64,000 nucleotides of DNA from Fulvimonas sp. R45 (GTDB taxonomy: Bacteria > Pseudomonadota > Gammaproteobacteria > Xanthomonadales > Rhodanobacteraceae). Both the position numbers and the translations under genes were made by a program. The stretch covers positions 19,480 through 83,479 of the forward strand of contig NZ_JASERU010000017.1 in assembly GCF_030504985.1 (NCBI RefSeq). Direction: 5' to 3'. The notes beneath the pieces are model-generated. The model searched no databases. It was not told where the DNA came from and saw only the letters and a program-made list of their open reading frames with translations. Within the stretch, counting starts at the first letter, position 1. Every line of letters starts with the position of its first letter. Positions 54,286 to 63,898 of the stretch are shown here, piece by piece.

Positions 54286-55316
54286 AGCCTGTGCTGGGCA
54301 TCGAATCCTCCTGCGACGAGACCGGCGTGGCCCTGCTGCGCTGGGAGCCGGATGCGCCCGGCCGCGGCCTGCTGGCCCACACCCTGTACAGCCAGATCAA
54401 GCTGCACGCCGACTACGGCGGCGTGGTGCCGGAGCTGGCCAGCCGCGACCACGTGCGCAAGCTGCTGCCGCTGGTGCGCGAGGCGCTGGCCCAGGCCGGG
54501 CTGGCTCCGGCCGACCTGGGCGGGGTGGCCTACACCGCCGGCCCCGGGCTGGTCGGCGCGCTGCTGGTGGGCGCCGCCGCGGGCCGGGCGATGGCCTGGG
54601 CGCTGGGCGTGCCGGCGATCGGCGTGCACCACATGGAAGGCCACCTGCTGGCGCCGCTGCTGGAGGACGACCCGCCGGAGCCGCCGTTCGTGGCCCTGCT
54701 GGTCTCCGGCGGGCACTCGATGCTGGTCGAGGTGAAGGCGATCGGCGAGTACCGCATCCTCGGCGATACCCTGGACGACGCCGCCGGCGAGGCCTTCGAC
54801 AAGACCGCCAAGCTGATGGGCCTGCCGTACCCCGGCGGCCCGGCGCTGGCGAAGCTGGCCGAGCAGGGCCGGCCCGGCGCGTTCCGCTTCGCCCGCCCGA
54901 TGACCGACCGGCCCGGGCTGGATTTCAGCTTCTCGGGCCTGAAGACCCAGGTGCTGCTGGCCTGGCAGCAGTCCGACCAGTCGGAACAGACCCGCGCCGA
55001 CGTCGCGCGTGCCTTCGAGGAAGCCATCGTCGACACGCTGGTGATCAAGTGCCGCCGCGCGCTGGAAGCGGCCGGCGCCGGGCGGCTGGTGATCGCCGGC
55101 GGCGTGGGCGCCAACCGGCGGCTGCGCGCCGAACTGGCCGCGGCGGGCGAGAAGGACGGCTTCCGCACCTACTTCCCGCGCCTGCAGTTCTGCACCGACA
55201 ACGGCGCGATGATCGCGCTGGCCGGCGCGATCCGCCTCGCCGCAGGGCAGCGGCAGGACGAGACCGTGCAGGTGTACCCGCGCTGGAACCTGGAGACGCT
55301 GCCGCCCGCGGCCTGA
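54264..55316 (+). CDS. tsaD: tRNA N6-adenosine threonylcarbamoyltransferase
   Basis: The 350-residue enzyme moves threonylcarbamoyl to A37 of ANN-decoding tRNAs with TsaB/TsaE. Features: [13 protein letters not shown] at the N-terminus, metal-binding His in [50 protein letters not shown] and the C-terminal [19 protein letters not shown]. The start is GTG at 54264; a second GTG at 54273 is nearly as good and no ATG is available. It is divergent from rpsU. Confidence 0.95.
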   Translation: MDTVTFSKPVLGIESSCDETGVALLRWEPDAPGRGLLAHTLYSQIKLHADYGGVVPELASRDHVRKLLPLVREALAQAGLAPADLGGVAYTAGPGLVGALLVGAAAGRAMAWALGVPAIGVHHMEGHLLAPLLEDDPPEPPFVALLVSGGHSMLVEVKAIGEYRILGDTLDDAAGEAFDKTAKLMGLPYPGGPALAKLAEQGRPGAFRFARPMTDRPGLDFSFSGLKTQVLLAWQQSDQSEQTRADVARAFEEAIVDTLVIKCRRALEAAGAGRLVIAGGVGANRRLRAELAAAGEKDGFRTYFPRLQFCTDNGAMIALAGAIRLAAGQRQDETVQVYPRWNLETLPPAA

Positions 55317-55479
55317 CCGCGGGTGGTGTCCCGGCATGAAATCCGTTCGTGCCGGATCCTCCGGGCGTTTCGACTTCGGCCCTGCGGGCCTACGCCGAAC
55401 GCGAATGGATGTCGGGCCGAGGCGATGTTCAGTCGCGCCGAAACTTGATTGCCGCGCCGTCATCGCCGACCCTGTAGCG

Positions 55480-55839
55480 ATGGACATCGTTTTCATCGAA
55501 GACCTGCGCATCGACGCGGTGATCGGCATCTACGACTGGGAGCGCCGCGTGCGCCAGACCCTGTCGTTCGACATCGAGATGGCGTTCGACAACACCGTGC
55601 CCGCCGCCGGCGACGACATCGCGCTGACGCTGAACTACAAGGACGTGTCCAAGCGGCTGATCGACTACGTGGGCGCGTCCAGCTTCGGCCTGGTGGAGAC
55701 GCTGGCCGAGCGCTGCGCCGCGATCATCCGCGAGGAGTTCGGCGTGGCCTGGGTGCGCCTGAAGCTGTCCAAGCCCGGCGCGGTGCGCGGGGCGAAGGCG
55801 GTGGGCGTGCGCATCGAGCGCGGCACGCGGCCGCAATAG
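55480..55839 (+). CDS. folB: Dihydroneopterin aldolase
   Basis: The 119-residue enzyme of folate synthesis (dihydroneopterin to 6-hydroxymethyl-dihydropterin and glycolaldehyde) shows MDIVFIEDLRIDAVIGIYDW, the Tyr/Trp and Glu of the pterin site, LNYKDVSKRLIDYVGAS and FGLVETLAERCAAII with the conserved Glu, then LSKPGAVRGAKAVGVRIER. The ATG at 55480 fits family length. The 163-bp gap after tsaD holds no supported gene. folK lies one gene downstream on the same strand. Confidence 0.94.
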   Translation: MDIVFIEDLRIDAVIGIYDWERRVRQTLSFDIEMAFDNTVPAAGDDIALTLNYKDVSKRLIDYVGASSFGLVETLAERCAAIIREEFGVAWVRLKLSKPGAVRGAKAVGVRIERGTRPQ

Positions 55840-55960
55840 CGCGTCGTTCGCGCCAGGCCGCGGCGCCGCGGCCGTTCCCTTTCGCGAGGCCTGGCGCCTC
55901 CCCGCGGCCCTTGCCGCCCGACCCGTGTGCATGCGGGTCCCGACCCAAGGAGCGAACCGC

Positions 55961-57229
55961 ATGGCTTCCCTGCAACACCTGCTGGATCTCCCCGGCATGC
56001 GCACCGCGCTGGGCCTGCTGGTCCTGCTGCTGCTGGCCTGGCTGGCCGGCACGCTGGTGCGCCGCATCCTGCTGCGCGTGGTGCGCGGCATCACCGAGCG
56101 CACCGCCTGGCGCTGGGACGATGCGCTGTTCAGGCGCAACACCTTCCTGTGGCTGGCGCGGATGGTGCCGGCGCTGGCCATCCAGTACGGCATCCGGCTG
56201 GTGCCGGGCGTCCCGGAGCGCGTGGAGCAGACCCTCGGCAACGTGATGGAGGCGCTGCTGGCGCTCTTCGTGGCGATGGCGATCGGCGCCGCGCTGTCGG
56301 CGCTGGAGGACCTGTACCGCGAGACGCCGCGCGGCCAGCAGCGCTCGATCAAGGGCATGGTGCAGCTGATCAAGATCGGGCTGTTCATCGTGGCCGGGCT
56401 GGTCATCATCACCGCCCTGACCGGGCAGAAGATCGGCCTGCTGCTGTCGGGGCTGGGCGCGCTGTCGGCGGTGCTGATGCTGATCTTCAAGGACACCATC
56501 CTCGGCTTCGTGGCCGGCGTGCAGCTCTCCTCCAACGACATGCTGCGCGTGGGCGACTGGATCGAGATGCCCCAGCTCAACGCCGACGGCGACGTGATCG
56601 ACATCGCCCTGCACACGGTGAAGGTGCGCAACTGGGACAAGACCATCACCACCATCCCCAGCTGGCGGCTGATCTCCGATTCGTACCGGAACTGGCGCGG
56701 CATGCAGGAGACCGGCGGCCGGCGCATCAAGCGCGCGATCCACATCGACGCCGCCAGCGTGCGCTTCCTCGACGCCGACGCGCTGGGCCGGCTGGCGAAG
56801 CTGCGCCTGCTGGCCGACTACCTGCCCGCCAGGCAGCAGGAAGTGGCCGCGTGGAACCACGCGCTGGGCGAGGCCGGCGAGGTGGCCGCCAACCGCCGCC
56901 GGCTCACCAACCTGGGCACCTTCCGCGCCTACGTGCAGGCCTACCTGGACACCCACCCGCGCATCCACCACGGCCTGAGCTGCATGGTGCGCCAGCTCGC
57001 CAGCGGACCGCAGGGCATCCCGCTGGAGCTGTACTGCTTCACCGCCACCGTGGCCTGGGCCGAGTACGAGGGCATCCAGTCCGACCTGTTCGACCACCTG
57101 TTCGCGCTGCTGCCGGAGTTCGGCCTGCGGCTGTACCAGCAGCCGTCCGGCCACGACGTGCAGGCCGGGCTGGCGCGGTCGGGCGCGGGGCAGGCAGAAT
57201 CGTCGCCTTTCCCCGCACCGGCGCAGTGA
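55961..57229 (+). CDS. Mechanosensitive ion channel, MscS/YbdG family
   Basis: The 422-residue protein has five or so membrane helices, the last being the pore-lining segment GLLLSGLGALSAVLMLIFKD near residue 165, followed by the MscS beta domain (VGDWIEMP and VKVRNWDKTITTIPSW) and a C-terminal domain typical of the YbdG/YnaI branch. Such channels open under osmotic downshock. An AAGGAG ribosome-binding site precedes the ATG. It lies between folB and folK and its stop overlaps the folK start (TGATG). Confidence 0.9.
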   Translation: MASLQHLLDLPGMRTALGLLVLLLLAWLAGTLVRRILLRVVRGITERTAWRWDDALFRRNTFLWLARMVPALAIQYGIRLVPGVPERVEQTLGNVMEALLALFVAMAIGAALSALEDLYRETPRGQQRSIKGMVQLIKIGLFIVAGLVIITALTGQKIGLLLSGLGALSAVLMLIFKDTILGFVAGVQLSSNDMLRVGDWIEMPQLNADGDVIDIALHTVKVRNWDKTITTIPSWRLISDSYRNWRGMQETGGRRIKRAIHIDAASVRFLDADALGRLAKLRLLADYLPARQQEVAAWNHALGEAGEVAANRRRLTNLGTFRAYVQAYLDTHPRIHHGLSCMVRQLASGPQGIPLELYCFTATVAWAEYEGIQSDLFDHLFALLPEFGLRLYQQPSGHDVQAGLARSGAGQAESSPFPAPAQ

Positions 57230-57729
57230 TGGCCCGCGTCTACCTCAGCCTGGGCTCCAACCTGGAGCCGCACCGCCACCTGCGCGCCGCGCTGGACGAA
57301 CTGCGCGCCCGCTTCGGCGCGATCGACGTCTCGCCCGCCTACCGCAGCAGGGCGGTGGGCTTCGACGGCCCCGACTTCGTCAATCTCGCCGTCGGGCTGG
57401 ACACCGGGCTCGAACCCGAGGCACTGAACGACTGGCTGCACGCGCTGGAAGACCGCCACGGCCGCCGCCGCGACCAGCCGCGCTACGCCAGCCGCACGCT
57501 GGACCTGGACATCGTGCTGTACGGCGAGCGCGTGATCGATGGCCCCGGCCACCTGCAGATCCCGCGCAAGGAGCTGCGGCACGCCTTCGTGCTGAAGCCG
57601 CTGGCCGACATCGCGCCGGACCTGCACCACCCGCTCGACGGCACGACGATGGCCGAACGCTGGGCCGCGTTCCCGCACGAGAGCGAACCGCTGCACGTGG
57701 TGTCGCTGGACGCGCCGGACGCCGCCTGA
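57229..57729 (+). CDS. folK: 2-amino-4-hydroxy-6-hydroxymethyldihydropteridine pyrophosphokinase
   Basis: The 166-residue HPPK attaches pyrophosphate from ATP to hydroxymethyl-dihydropterin, next after FolB. It has VYLSLGSNLEPHRHLRAALD, the pterin-site FDGPDFVNLAVGLDT and the Mg/ATP motif RRRDQPRYASRTLDLDIVLY with both Asp residues. Its ATG overlaps the channel gene stop, so translation is coupled. The C-terminal tail is somewhat longer than in the E. coli enzyme. Confidence 0.95.
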   Translation: MARVYLSLGSNLEPHRHLRAALDELRARFGAIDVSPAYRSRAVGFDGPDFVNLAVGLDTGLEPEALNDWLHALEDRHGRRRDQPRYASRTLDLDIVLYGERVIDGPGHLQIPRKELRHAFVLKPLADIAPDLHHPLDGTTMAERWAAFPHESEPLHVVSLDAPDAA

Positions 57730-57750
57730 GCCCGGCTGCCCTGCCGCTGC

Positions 57751-59382
57751 TCAGCCCGCCGGTGCGATCGCCAGCGCCACCGCCTCGGCCACGCGGATGC
57801 CGTCCACCGCCGCCGACAGGATGCCGCCGGCGTAGCCGGCGCCCTCGCCGGCCGGATACAGCCCGCGCGTGTTGAGGCTCTGCAGGTCGTCGTCGTTGCG
57901 CCTGATCCGCACCGGCGAAGAGGTGCGTGTTTCCACCGCGGTGAGCATGGCGTCGGGCATCGCATAGCCGCGCAGCTGCCGCTCGAAGGCGGGGATCGCC
58001 TCGCGGATCGCCGCCACCGCGTAGTCGGGCAGGGCGGCGGACAGGTCGGTGAGGCGCACGCCCGGCCGGTACGAGGGCAGCACCTCGCCGAAGGCGCGCG
58101 AGGGCCGGCCGGCGAGGAAGTCGCCCACGCGCTGGCCGGGCGCGCTGTAGTCGCCTCCGCCGAGCTCGTAGGCGAACGATTCCCAGTGCCGCTGCAGCGC
58201 GATGCCGGCCAGCGGACCGTCGCCGTAGGGCGCGAAGTCGCGCGGGTCGATGCCGCAGACGATCGCCGCGTTGGCGTTGCGCTCGTTGCGCGAGTACTGG
58301 CTCATGCCGTTGGTGACCACGCGCCCGGGTTCGCTGGTGGCCGCCACCACGGTGCCGCCGGGGCACATGCAGAAGCTGTACACCGAGCGCCCGCCCTTGC
58401 CGTGGTGCACCAGCTTGTAGTCGGCCGCGCCGAGGACCGGGTGGCCGGCCTGCGGGCCGAAGCGGGCCCGGTCGACCAGCGACTGCGGGTGCTCGATGCG
58501 GAAGCCGATCGAGAACGGCTTGGCCTCCACGTAGACGCCGCGCGCGTGCAGCATCTCGAAGCTGTCGCGCGCGCTGTGGCCCAGCGCCAGCACCACGTGG
58601 TCGCTGCGCAGCTCGCCGCCGTCGGCCAGCACCACGCCGCGCAGGCGGCGTTCGCCGTCCGTGCCGGTCTCGATCAGCAGGTCGTCCACGCGCTGGCCGA
58701 AGCGGACCTCGCCGCCCAGCGACTCGATGGTGGCGCGCATGTTCTCCACCATCGACACCAGCCGGAACGTGCCGATGTGCGGCTTGCTGACGTAGAGGAT
58801 CTCCTCCGGCGCGCCGGCCTTGACGAACTCGGTCAGCACCTTGCGGCCGTGATGGCGCGGGTCGGAGATCTGGCTGTGCAGCTTGCCGTCGGAGAACGTG
58901 CCGGCGCCGCCCTCGCCGAACTGCACGTTGGAGTCGGGGTGCAGCTTGCGCTGGCGCCACAGGTCCCAGGTGTCCTTGGTGCGCTCGCGCACCGCCTTGC
59001 CGCGTTCCAGCACGATCGGCCGGAAGCCCATCTCGGCCAGGATCAGCGCCGCGAACAGGCCGCAGGGGCCGAAGCCGACCACCAGCGGGCGGTGGTCCAG
59101 CCGCGCCGGCGCCTTCGCCACGGGGTGGTAGCTCGTGTCCGGCGTGGGCTGCACGTGGCGGTCGTCGGCGAAGCGGGCCCGCAGCGCGGCCTCGTCGGCC
59201 ACGTCCACGTCCAGCGTGTAGATCAGCGCGATCGCGCCGCGTCGGCGCGCGTCGTAGCCGCGGCGGAACACCGTGTAGCCGCGCAGCGCCTCGGGCGGGA
59301 TGCCCAGCTTCGCGCGGATCGCGGCGGGCAGGGCGTCGTCCGCGTGGTCGAGCGGGAGCTTGATGTCGGTCAGTCGCAGCAT
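57751..59382 (-). CDS. NAD(P)/FAD-dependent oxidoreductase (COG2509 type)
   Basis: The 543-residue protein has an N-terminal lead domain (MLRLTDIKLPLDHADDAL, about residues 1-95), then an FAD Rossmann motif PLVVGFGPCGLFAALILAEMG (about 99-119), GEGGAGTFSDGKL and C-terminal TRGLYPAGEGAGYAGGILSA. This matches the widespread uncharacterised FAD-dependent dehydrogenases of COG2509. The Cys in FCMCPGGTVVAA is conserved in the group. Substrate unknown. The start at 59382 is the first ATG of the conserved lead. Confidence 0.88.
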   Translation of the reverse strand: MLRLTDIKLPLDHADDALPAAIRAKLGIPPEALRGYTVFRRGYDARRRGAIALIYTLDVDVADEAALRARFADDRHVQPTPDTSYHPVAKAPARLDHRPLVVGFGPCGLFAALILAEMGFRPIVLERGKAVRERTKDTWDLWRQRKLHPDSNVQFGEGGAGTFSDGKLHSQISDPRHHGRKVLTEFVKAGAPEEILYVSKPHIGTFRLVSMVENMRATIESLGGEVRFGQRVDDLLIETGTDGERRLRGVVLADGGELRSDHVVLALGHSARDSFEMLHARGVYVEAKPFSIGFRIEHPQSLVDRARFGPQAGHPVLGAADYKLVHHGKGGRSVYSFCMCPGGTVVAATSEPGRVVTNGMSQYSRNERNANAAIVCGIDPRDFAPYGDGPLAGIALQRHWESFAYELGGGDYSAPGQRVGDFLAGRPSRAFGEVLPSYRPGVRLTDLSAALPDYAVAAIREAIPAFERQLRGYAMPDAMLTAVETRTSSPVRIRRNDDDLQSLNTRGLYPAGEGAGYAGGILSAAVDGIRVAEAVALAIAPAG

Positions 59383-59480
59383 GCGCGGGTCGGCGGGAAC
59401 GGAGGAGCGATTTTCGCATGCGGGCACGCAGCCGGCGCGCCCGGCCCCGACCGCTTGCGGAAGCGGACCGCCTTTGCGGG

Positions 59481-60344
59481 CTACGGATCCAGCCGCCGCG
59501 CCAGCCTTCCGGCGTCGAACGGCGCCTTCACCTTGGTGTCGTTGTCGAAGTAGCAGTACACGTCGCGCGACGTGCGCGCGGGCGGCCGGCCCGGGCTGAC
59601 GGTGCGTGCGCCTTGCGGCTGGCCGCCGCGCCGCCAGGCGCGGATGCGCCGGGCCCAGTCGTCCAGCGCGGCGTCGCCGTAGCCGCTGGCGTACAGCTCG
59701 CGGTCGCCGTGCAGGCGCAGGTACATGAAGCCGGCGGTGACGTCCTCCAGCAGCGGCCAGCGGCCGGCGGTGTCGGCCACCACCAGGGCCACGCGGTGCC
59801 GGCGCAACTGCGCGATGAAGGGCTCGCAGGCGAAGCTTTCGTGGCGGATCTCCACCGCGTGGCGCAGGCGGTGGTTGCGGTCGATCGCCACGCTCGCATG
59901 GGCCAGCCGCGCCTCGTGCCCGCGCGCCAGCGCCTGCGCCTGGCGCGCGTCGCGCGGCAGGCGGGCGAGGAAATCCTCGAACAGGCCGGGGTCGTAGCGC
60001 AGGCTGGGCGGGAACTGCCACAGCACCGGGCCGAGCTTCGCGCGCAGTTCCAGCAGGCCGGAGGCGAAGAAGTTGGCCAGCGGCCCGTCGATGTCGCGCA
60101 GCCGCCGGACATGCGTGATAAAGCGCGGCGCCTTTACCGCGAACACGAAGCCGCGCGGCGTGTCCGCATGCCAGCGGCGGTAGCTTTCCGGCCGCTGCAA
60201 TGCATAGAACGAGCTGTTGAGCTCGATGCTGCGGAAACACCGCGACGCGTAGTGCAGTTCCAGCCGTTGCGGCAGGTCTTCCGGATAGAAGCGTCCGCGC
60301 CACGGCGCGTAGCGCCAGCCGGAAATGCCGATGCGCACGCTCAT
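59481..60344 (-). CDS. DUF72 domain-containing protein
   Basis: The 287-residue TIM-barrel protein matches DUF72/YecE: IGISGWRYAPWRGRFYPEDL, SIELNSSFYALQRPESYRRW, FVFAVKAPRFITHVRRL, PVLWQFPPSLRYD, AVEIRHESF and the C-terminal VYCYFDNDTKVKAP. The family has no confirmed activity. It stands alone, 98 bp before the FAD oxidoreductase gene on the same strand. Confidence 0.9.
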   Translation of the reverse strand: MSVRIGISGWRYAPWRGRFYPEDLPQRLELHYASRCFRSIELNSSFYALQRPESYRRWHADTPRGFVFAVKAPRFITHVRRLRDIDGPLANFFASGLLELRAKLGPVLWQFPPSLRYDPGLFEDFLARLPRDARQAQALARGHEARLAHASVAIDRNHRLRHAVEIRHESFACEPFIAQLRRHRVALVVADTAGRWPLLEDVTAGFMYLRLHGDRELYASGYGDAALDDWARRIRAWRRGGQPQGARTVSPGRPPARTSRDVYCYFDNDTKVKAPFDAGRLARRLDP

Positions 60345-60490
60345 GCCGCGAACCCGCGGCGGCTGGGCGGAGCGGTGGCGGAAAGGCGCCTGCGCATGCC
60401 CCGAGGCTGCCGCCGCTTGCGTCGAGGCGGCGTGGCCGGCGTGTCGGCGCGCGGCGACGGCGTGTCTCGTCGCCGCGCTGCCGGTGGGCG

Positions 60491-60994
60491 TCAGGCGCCG
60501 ATGAAGTCGCTCTTGCCGATCTCCACGCCCATGCCGCGGAACAGGTTGTAGGCGGTGGTGCAGTGGAAGAACAGGTTGGGAAGGGTGAAGCCGAACAGGT
60601 AGTCCTGCCCGCTCAGCGTCACTTCGCCGTTGCGCGTCTTCATCTGCACCGTGCGCGTTTCGCTGCCGTCGATCTGTTCGGGCTGGAAGGATTTGACGTA
60701 TTCGATCGCGGCATCGATGCGCGCGTATACCTGCGGCAGCGTGGTCTCGTTGTCCTCGAAGCTCTTCGGTTCCACGCCGGCGAGGCGGGCGGCGCCGCGC
60801 GCAGCCATGTCGCAGGCGATCTGCACCTGCTTCACCAGCGGCAGCATGTCGGGGATCAGGCGCGTCTGCAGCAGCACCTCGTCGGCGACGTTCTTCGACT
60901 TCACGTGGGCCTCGCCCTTCTGGAACACGTGGCGCAGGTTGGTCAGCGCGCGCACGAAGACGGGAACGGAGGCCTGGTACATGGAAAGGCTCAT
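60491..60994 (-). CDS. DUF1993 domain-containing protein
   Basis: The 167-residue helical protein matches DUF1993 ([58 protein letters not shown]), which is related to DinB-like four-helix bundles. Its His and Asp positions could bind a metal. It overlaps the MFS transporter stop by 4 nt (ATGA), so it is translated with that gene. Function unknown. Confidence 0.88.
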   Translation of the reverse strand: MSLSMYQASVPVFVRALTNLRHVFQKGEAHVKSKNVADEVLLQTRLIPDMLPLVKQVQIACDMAARGAARLAGVEPKSFEDNETTLPQVYARIDAAIEYVKSFQPEQIDGSETRTVQMKTRNGEVTLSGQDYLFGFTLPNLFFHCTTAYNLFRGMGVEIGKSDFIGA

Positions 60995-62331
60995 CGGGAA
61001 TGCTCCGGTGGTTCAGCGGGAAGGGGATCGGCCAGCGGCACCGCCAGCGGCGAGGTCTCGCCGGGCAGCGCAATGTCGTCGCCGGCGGGCGTGGAATGCG
61101 CCGGCGCGGCGCGGGTGGCGCGCGTCGCCACCAGGGTGGCCGCGGCCAGCAGCAGCGCCGCGAGCACGAACGCGGCGCCGGGCAGGTGGCGCACCGGCGC
61201 GTGGTCGCTGATGAACAGCGCGAACAGGTTGGCGAACAGCGCCGGGCCGAAGATGCCGGCCAGGCTGGCCAGGCTGGTCAGCGCGCCCTGCAGGCGGCCC
61301 TGCTCGCGCGGGTCGACCTGGTGCGTCACCAGCGCCTGCGCCGGCGGCCCGGCCAGGCCGCCCAGGCACAGGAACGGGATGCCCAGCACGAACAGCCAGA
61401 CGTGTGGCGCCAGGCCGAACAGCGCGTAGCCGCCGATGCACAATCCCAGTCCCAGCAGGATCATCCGCCGCTCGCCCAGCGACGGCATCAGCCGCCGCAC
61501 CAGCACTGCCTGCACCAGCCCGCTGCACAGGCCGACCAGGCCCAGCGTGTAGCCCACCACCTGCGGCCCCCAGCCGAAGCGGTAGTCGGTGTACAGCACG
61601 TAGGTGGAATTCAGCGAGAACTGCGCCAGGTTGATCAGGAAGAACACCGCGGCCAGCCCGAACACCTGCGGGTAGCGGCGCAGCAGCAGCAGCGAGCCCA
61701 GCGGGTTGGCATGGCGCCAGTCGAAGCGGAGGCTGCGGCGTTCCTTGGGCAGCGACTCCGGCAGCACGAAGAAGCCGTAGCAGAAATTCAGCAGCGACAG
61801 TCCCGCCGCCACCCAGAACGGCAGCCGGATCGCCAGGTGGCCGAGGAAGCCGCCCAGCGCCGGCCCCACGATGAAGCCGATGCCGAACGCCGCACCCAGC
61901 GTGCCGTAGGCGGCCGCGCGCTTCTCCTTCGGCACGACGTCGGCGATGTAGGCGTTGGCGGTGGAGAAGCTGGCCGCGCAGATGCCCGACACCGCGCGAC
62001 CCAGGAACAGCAGCCACAGCACCGGCGCCAGCGCCATCACGATGAAGTCCACGCCCAGGCCGAAGCTGGAGATGAGGATGACCGTGCGCCGGCCGTAGCG
62101 GTCGGACAGCGCGCCCTGGATCGGCGAGCAGACGAACTGCATCAGCATGAACAGCGCGCCGAACGCGCCCACCCACACGGCGGCCTGCGCGATGCTGCCG
62201 CCGATCAGCTCGACGATCAGGTGCGGCAGCACCGGGATGATGATGCCGAACGCCAGCATGTCCACCATCACCGTGACGAAGATGAAGGCGAGCGCGGCGT
62301 GGCGCCGGGTGTGCGGTCGGGAGCTATCCAT
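60991..62331 (-). CDS. MFS transporter, TCR/Tet-like drug:H+ antiporter family
   Basis: The 446-residue protein has 12 helices and the MFS motif A in [16 protein letters not shown] (about residues 72-87), with motif C-like [15 protein letters not shown] near residue 150, the mark of 12-helix drug antiporters such as TetA. The last about 40 residues form a polar tail ([14 protein letters not shown]...) beyond the usual length. It probably exports small molecules; a resistance role is not shown. It is co-transcribed with the DUF1993 gene. Confidence 0.88.
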   Translation of the reverse strand: MDSSRPHTRRHAALAFIFVTVMVDMLAFGIIIPVLPHLIVELIGGSIAQAAVWVGAFGALFMLMQFVCSPIQGALSDRYGRRTVILISSFGLGVDFIVMALAPVLWLLFLGRAVSGICAASFSTANAYIADVVPKEKRAAAYGTLGAAFGIGFIVGPALGGFLGHLAIRLPFWVAAGLSLLNFCYGFFVLPESLPKERRSLRFDWRHANPLGSLLLLRRYPQVFGLAAVFFLINLAQFSLNSTYVLYTDYRFGWGPQVVGYTLGLVGLCSGLVQAVLVRRLMPSLGERRMILLGLGLCIGGYALFGLAPHVWLFVLGIPFLCLGGLAGPPAQALVTHQVDPREQGRLQGALTSLASLAGIFGPALFANLFALFISDHAPVRHLPGAAFVLAALLLAAATLVATRATRAAPAHSTPAGDDIALPGETSPLAVPLADPLPAEPPEHSR

Positions 62332-62432
62332 GACGGGCAGGGCCTGGGGACAGGCGCGCACGATAGCGCATCGCGGCGCGGGTGTGGCCCGGAGTCCGTT
62401 CGAAGTTTCTTGTGGCTGCCGTCGCCTGGCGC

Positions 62433-62792
62433 TCAGCCCGGGGGCGCGGCGAGTTCGCGCGCGTCGAGCCGGCCATCGTGGTTGCGGTCGAGGCGATGGA
62501 ACTGGCGGCGCAGGTCCTGCTGCCATTCGCGCAGGGTCACCGGGCGGCCGCGGCCGCCGGGCAGTTCGGCCGCTTCCAGCACGCCGTCGCCGTTGGCGTC
62601 CATGCGGCGGAAGCCGCGGCTCATGTAGGCCACGTATTCGGCCTCGCTGACCCGGCCGTCGCCGTTGGCGTCCATCTGGCGCAGGTAGTCGGCCGGGGTG
62701 CCCGGGTAGCCCTGTGCGGCCAGCGCGCAGGCAGCGAGCGCGAGGCAGGCGGCGAGGCCGGGGCGGAGCGGCAGGCGGAGGACGGTCGGCAT
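62433..62792 (-). CDS. Secreted EF-hand protein
   Basis: The 119-residue protein has a signal peptide (MPTVLRLPLRPGLAACLALA... cleaved near ALAAQG) and three EF-hand loops: DANGDGRVSEAEY, DANGDGVLEAAEL and DRNHDGRLDAREL. All three keep Asp at 1, Asn at 3, Asp at 5 and Glu at 12. It should bind calcium in the periplasm or outside. The start at 62792 gives the signal peptide; a longer start at 62840 does not. It is similar in layout to the EF-hand protein at 42481. Confidence 0.85.
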   Translation of the reverse strand: MPTVLRLPLRPGLAACLALAACALAAQGYPGTPADYLRQMDANGDGRVSEAEYVAYMSRGFRRMDANGDGVLEAAELPGGRGRPVTLREWQQDLRRQFHRLDRNHDGRLDARELAAPPG

Positions 62793-62944
62793 CCGTGCAG
62801 TGTGGGGCAGGCCGCGCCGGCGTGCCGAGAACAGGGGCACGCCACGCGCCCGCGGCGTGGAAACGATAGCGGGAAAGATTGTTTGGCATCCGCCTCGCCG
62901 AAGGTCTAGCGTAGGTGGTTCCGGACACCCGACAGGAGGCTGCC

Positions 62945-63898
62945 ATGATCCACGAAAGCATTCTCGACACCATCGGCGGCACGCCCATCGTCCGCCTGCA
63001 CCGGGTGGCGCCGCCGCACGTGGCGCTGTACGCCAAGGTGGAGGCGTTCAACCCCGGCGGCTCGGTGAAGGACCGCCTCGCCCTCGCGGTGATCCTCGAC
63101 GCCGAGCGCAAGGGCCAGCTCAAGCCCGGCGACACCGTGGTCGAGGCCACCTCGGGCAACACCGGCGTGGCACTGGCGATGGTCTGCGCCGCGCGCGGCT
63201 ACCGGTTCGTGGCGGTGATGGCCGAGACCTTCTCGGTCGAGCGGCGCAAGCTGATGCGCGCCTACGGCGCGAAGGTGATCCTCACCGCGGCGGCCGAGCG
63301 CGGCACCGGCATGGTGCGCGTCGCCGAGGAGCTGGCGAAGAAGCATGGCTGGTTCCTGCCGCGCCAGTTCGACAATCCCGCCAACCCGGCGTACCACCGC
63401 AGCACCACCGCGGCGGAGATCCTGCGCGACTTCGCCGGCCGCCGGCTGGACGCCTTCGTCTCCGGCTGGGGCACCGGCGGCACGCTCACCGGCGTGGGCG
63501 AGGTGCTCAAGCTGGCCCGGCCGGAGGTGAAGATCGTCGTCGCCGAGCCGGCGGTGGCGTCGATGCTGGCCGGCAAGGAATGGCAGCCGCACAAGATTCA
63601 GGGCTGGACGCCGGACTTCGTGCCCGGCGTGCTCAACCGCGCGGTGGTCGACGTGGACCTGCCGGTGGACGACACCGTGGCGCGCGACACCGCGCGCCGG
63701 CTGGCGGCCGAGGAAGGCCTCTTCGTCGGCGTGTCCGCCGGCGCCACGGTGGCGGCGGCGCTGGACTACGCGAAGACCGCGGCCGAGGGCAGCGCGATCC
63801 TGGCGATGCTGCCGGACACCGGCGAGCGCTACCTGTCCACCTTCCTGTTCGAGGGCGTGGCCGAGGGTTCCGATGACGAATGGCTGGCGGGGCTCTGA
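62945..63898 (+). CDS. cysK: Cysteine synthase A (O-acetylserine sulfhydrylase)
   Basis: The 317-residue PLP enzyme makes cysteine from O-acetylserine and sulfide. Landmarks: the PLP lysine in EAFNPGGSVKDRLAL (Lys near residue 42), the substrate loop EATSGNTGVALA, the phosphate-binding SGWGTGGTLTGVGEVLK and the Ser near PLP in GVSAGATVAAAL. Length and pattern favour CysK over CysM. An AGGAGG ribosome-binding site lies before the ATG. A small hairpin (GGCTCT-G-AGAGCC) spans the stop codon. Confidence 0.93.
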   Translation: MIHESILDTIGGTPIVRLHRVAPPHVALYAKVEAFNPGGSVKDRLALAVILDAERKGQLKPGDTVVEATSGNTGVALAMVCAARGYRFVAVMAETFSVERRKLMRAYGAKVILTAAAERGTGMVRVAEELAKKHGWFLPRQFDNPANPAYHRSTTAAEILRDFAGRRLDAFVSGWGTGGTLTGVGEVLKLARPEVKIVVAEPAVASMLAGKEWQPHKIQGWTPDFVPGVLNRAVVDVDLPVDDTVARDTARRLAAEEGLFVGVSAGATVAAALDYAKTAAEGSAILAMLPDTGERYLSTFLFEGVAEGSDDEWLAGL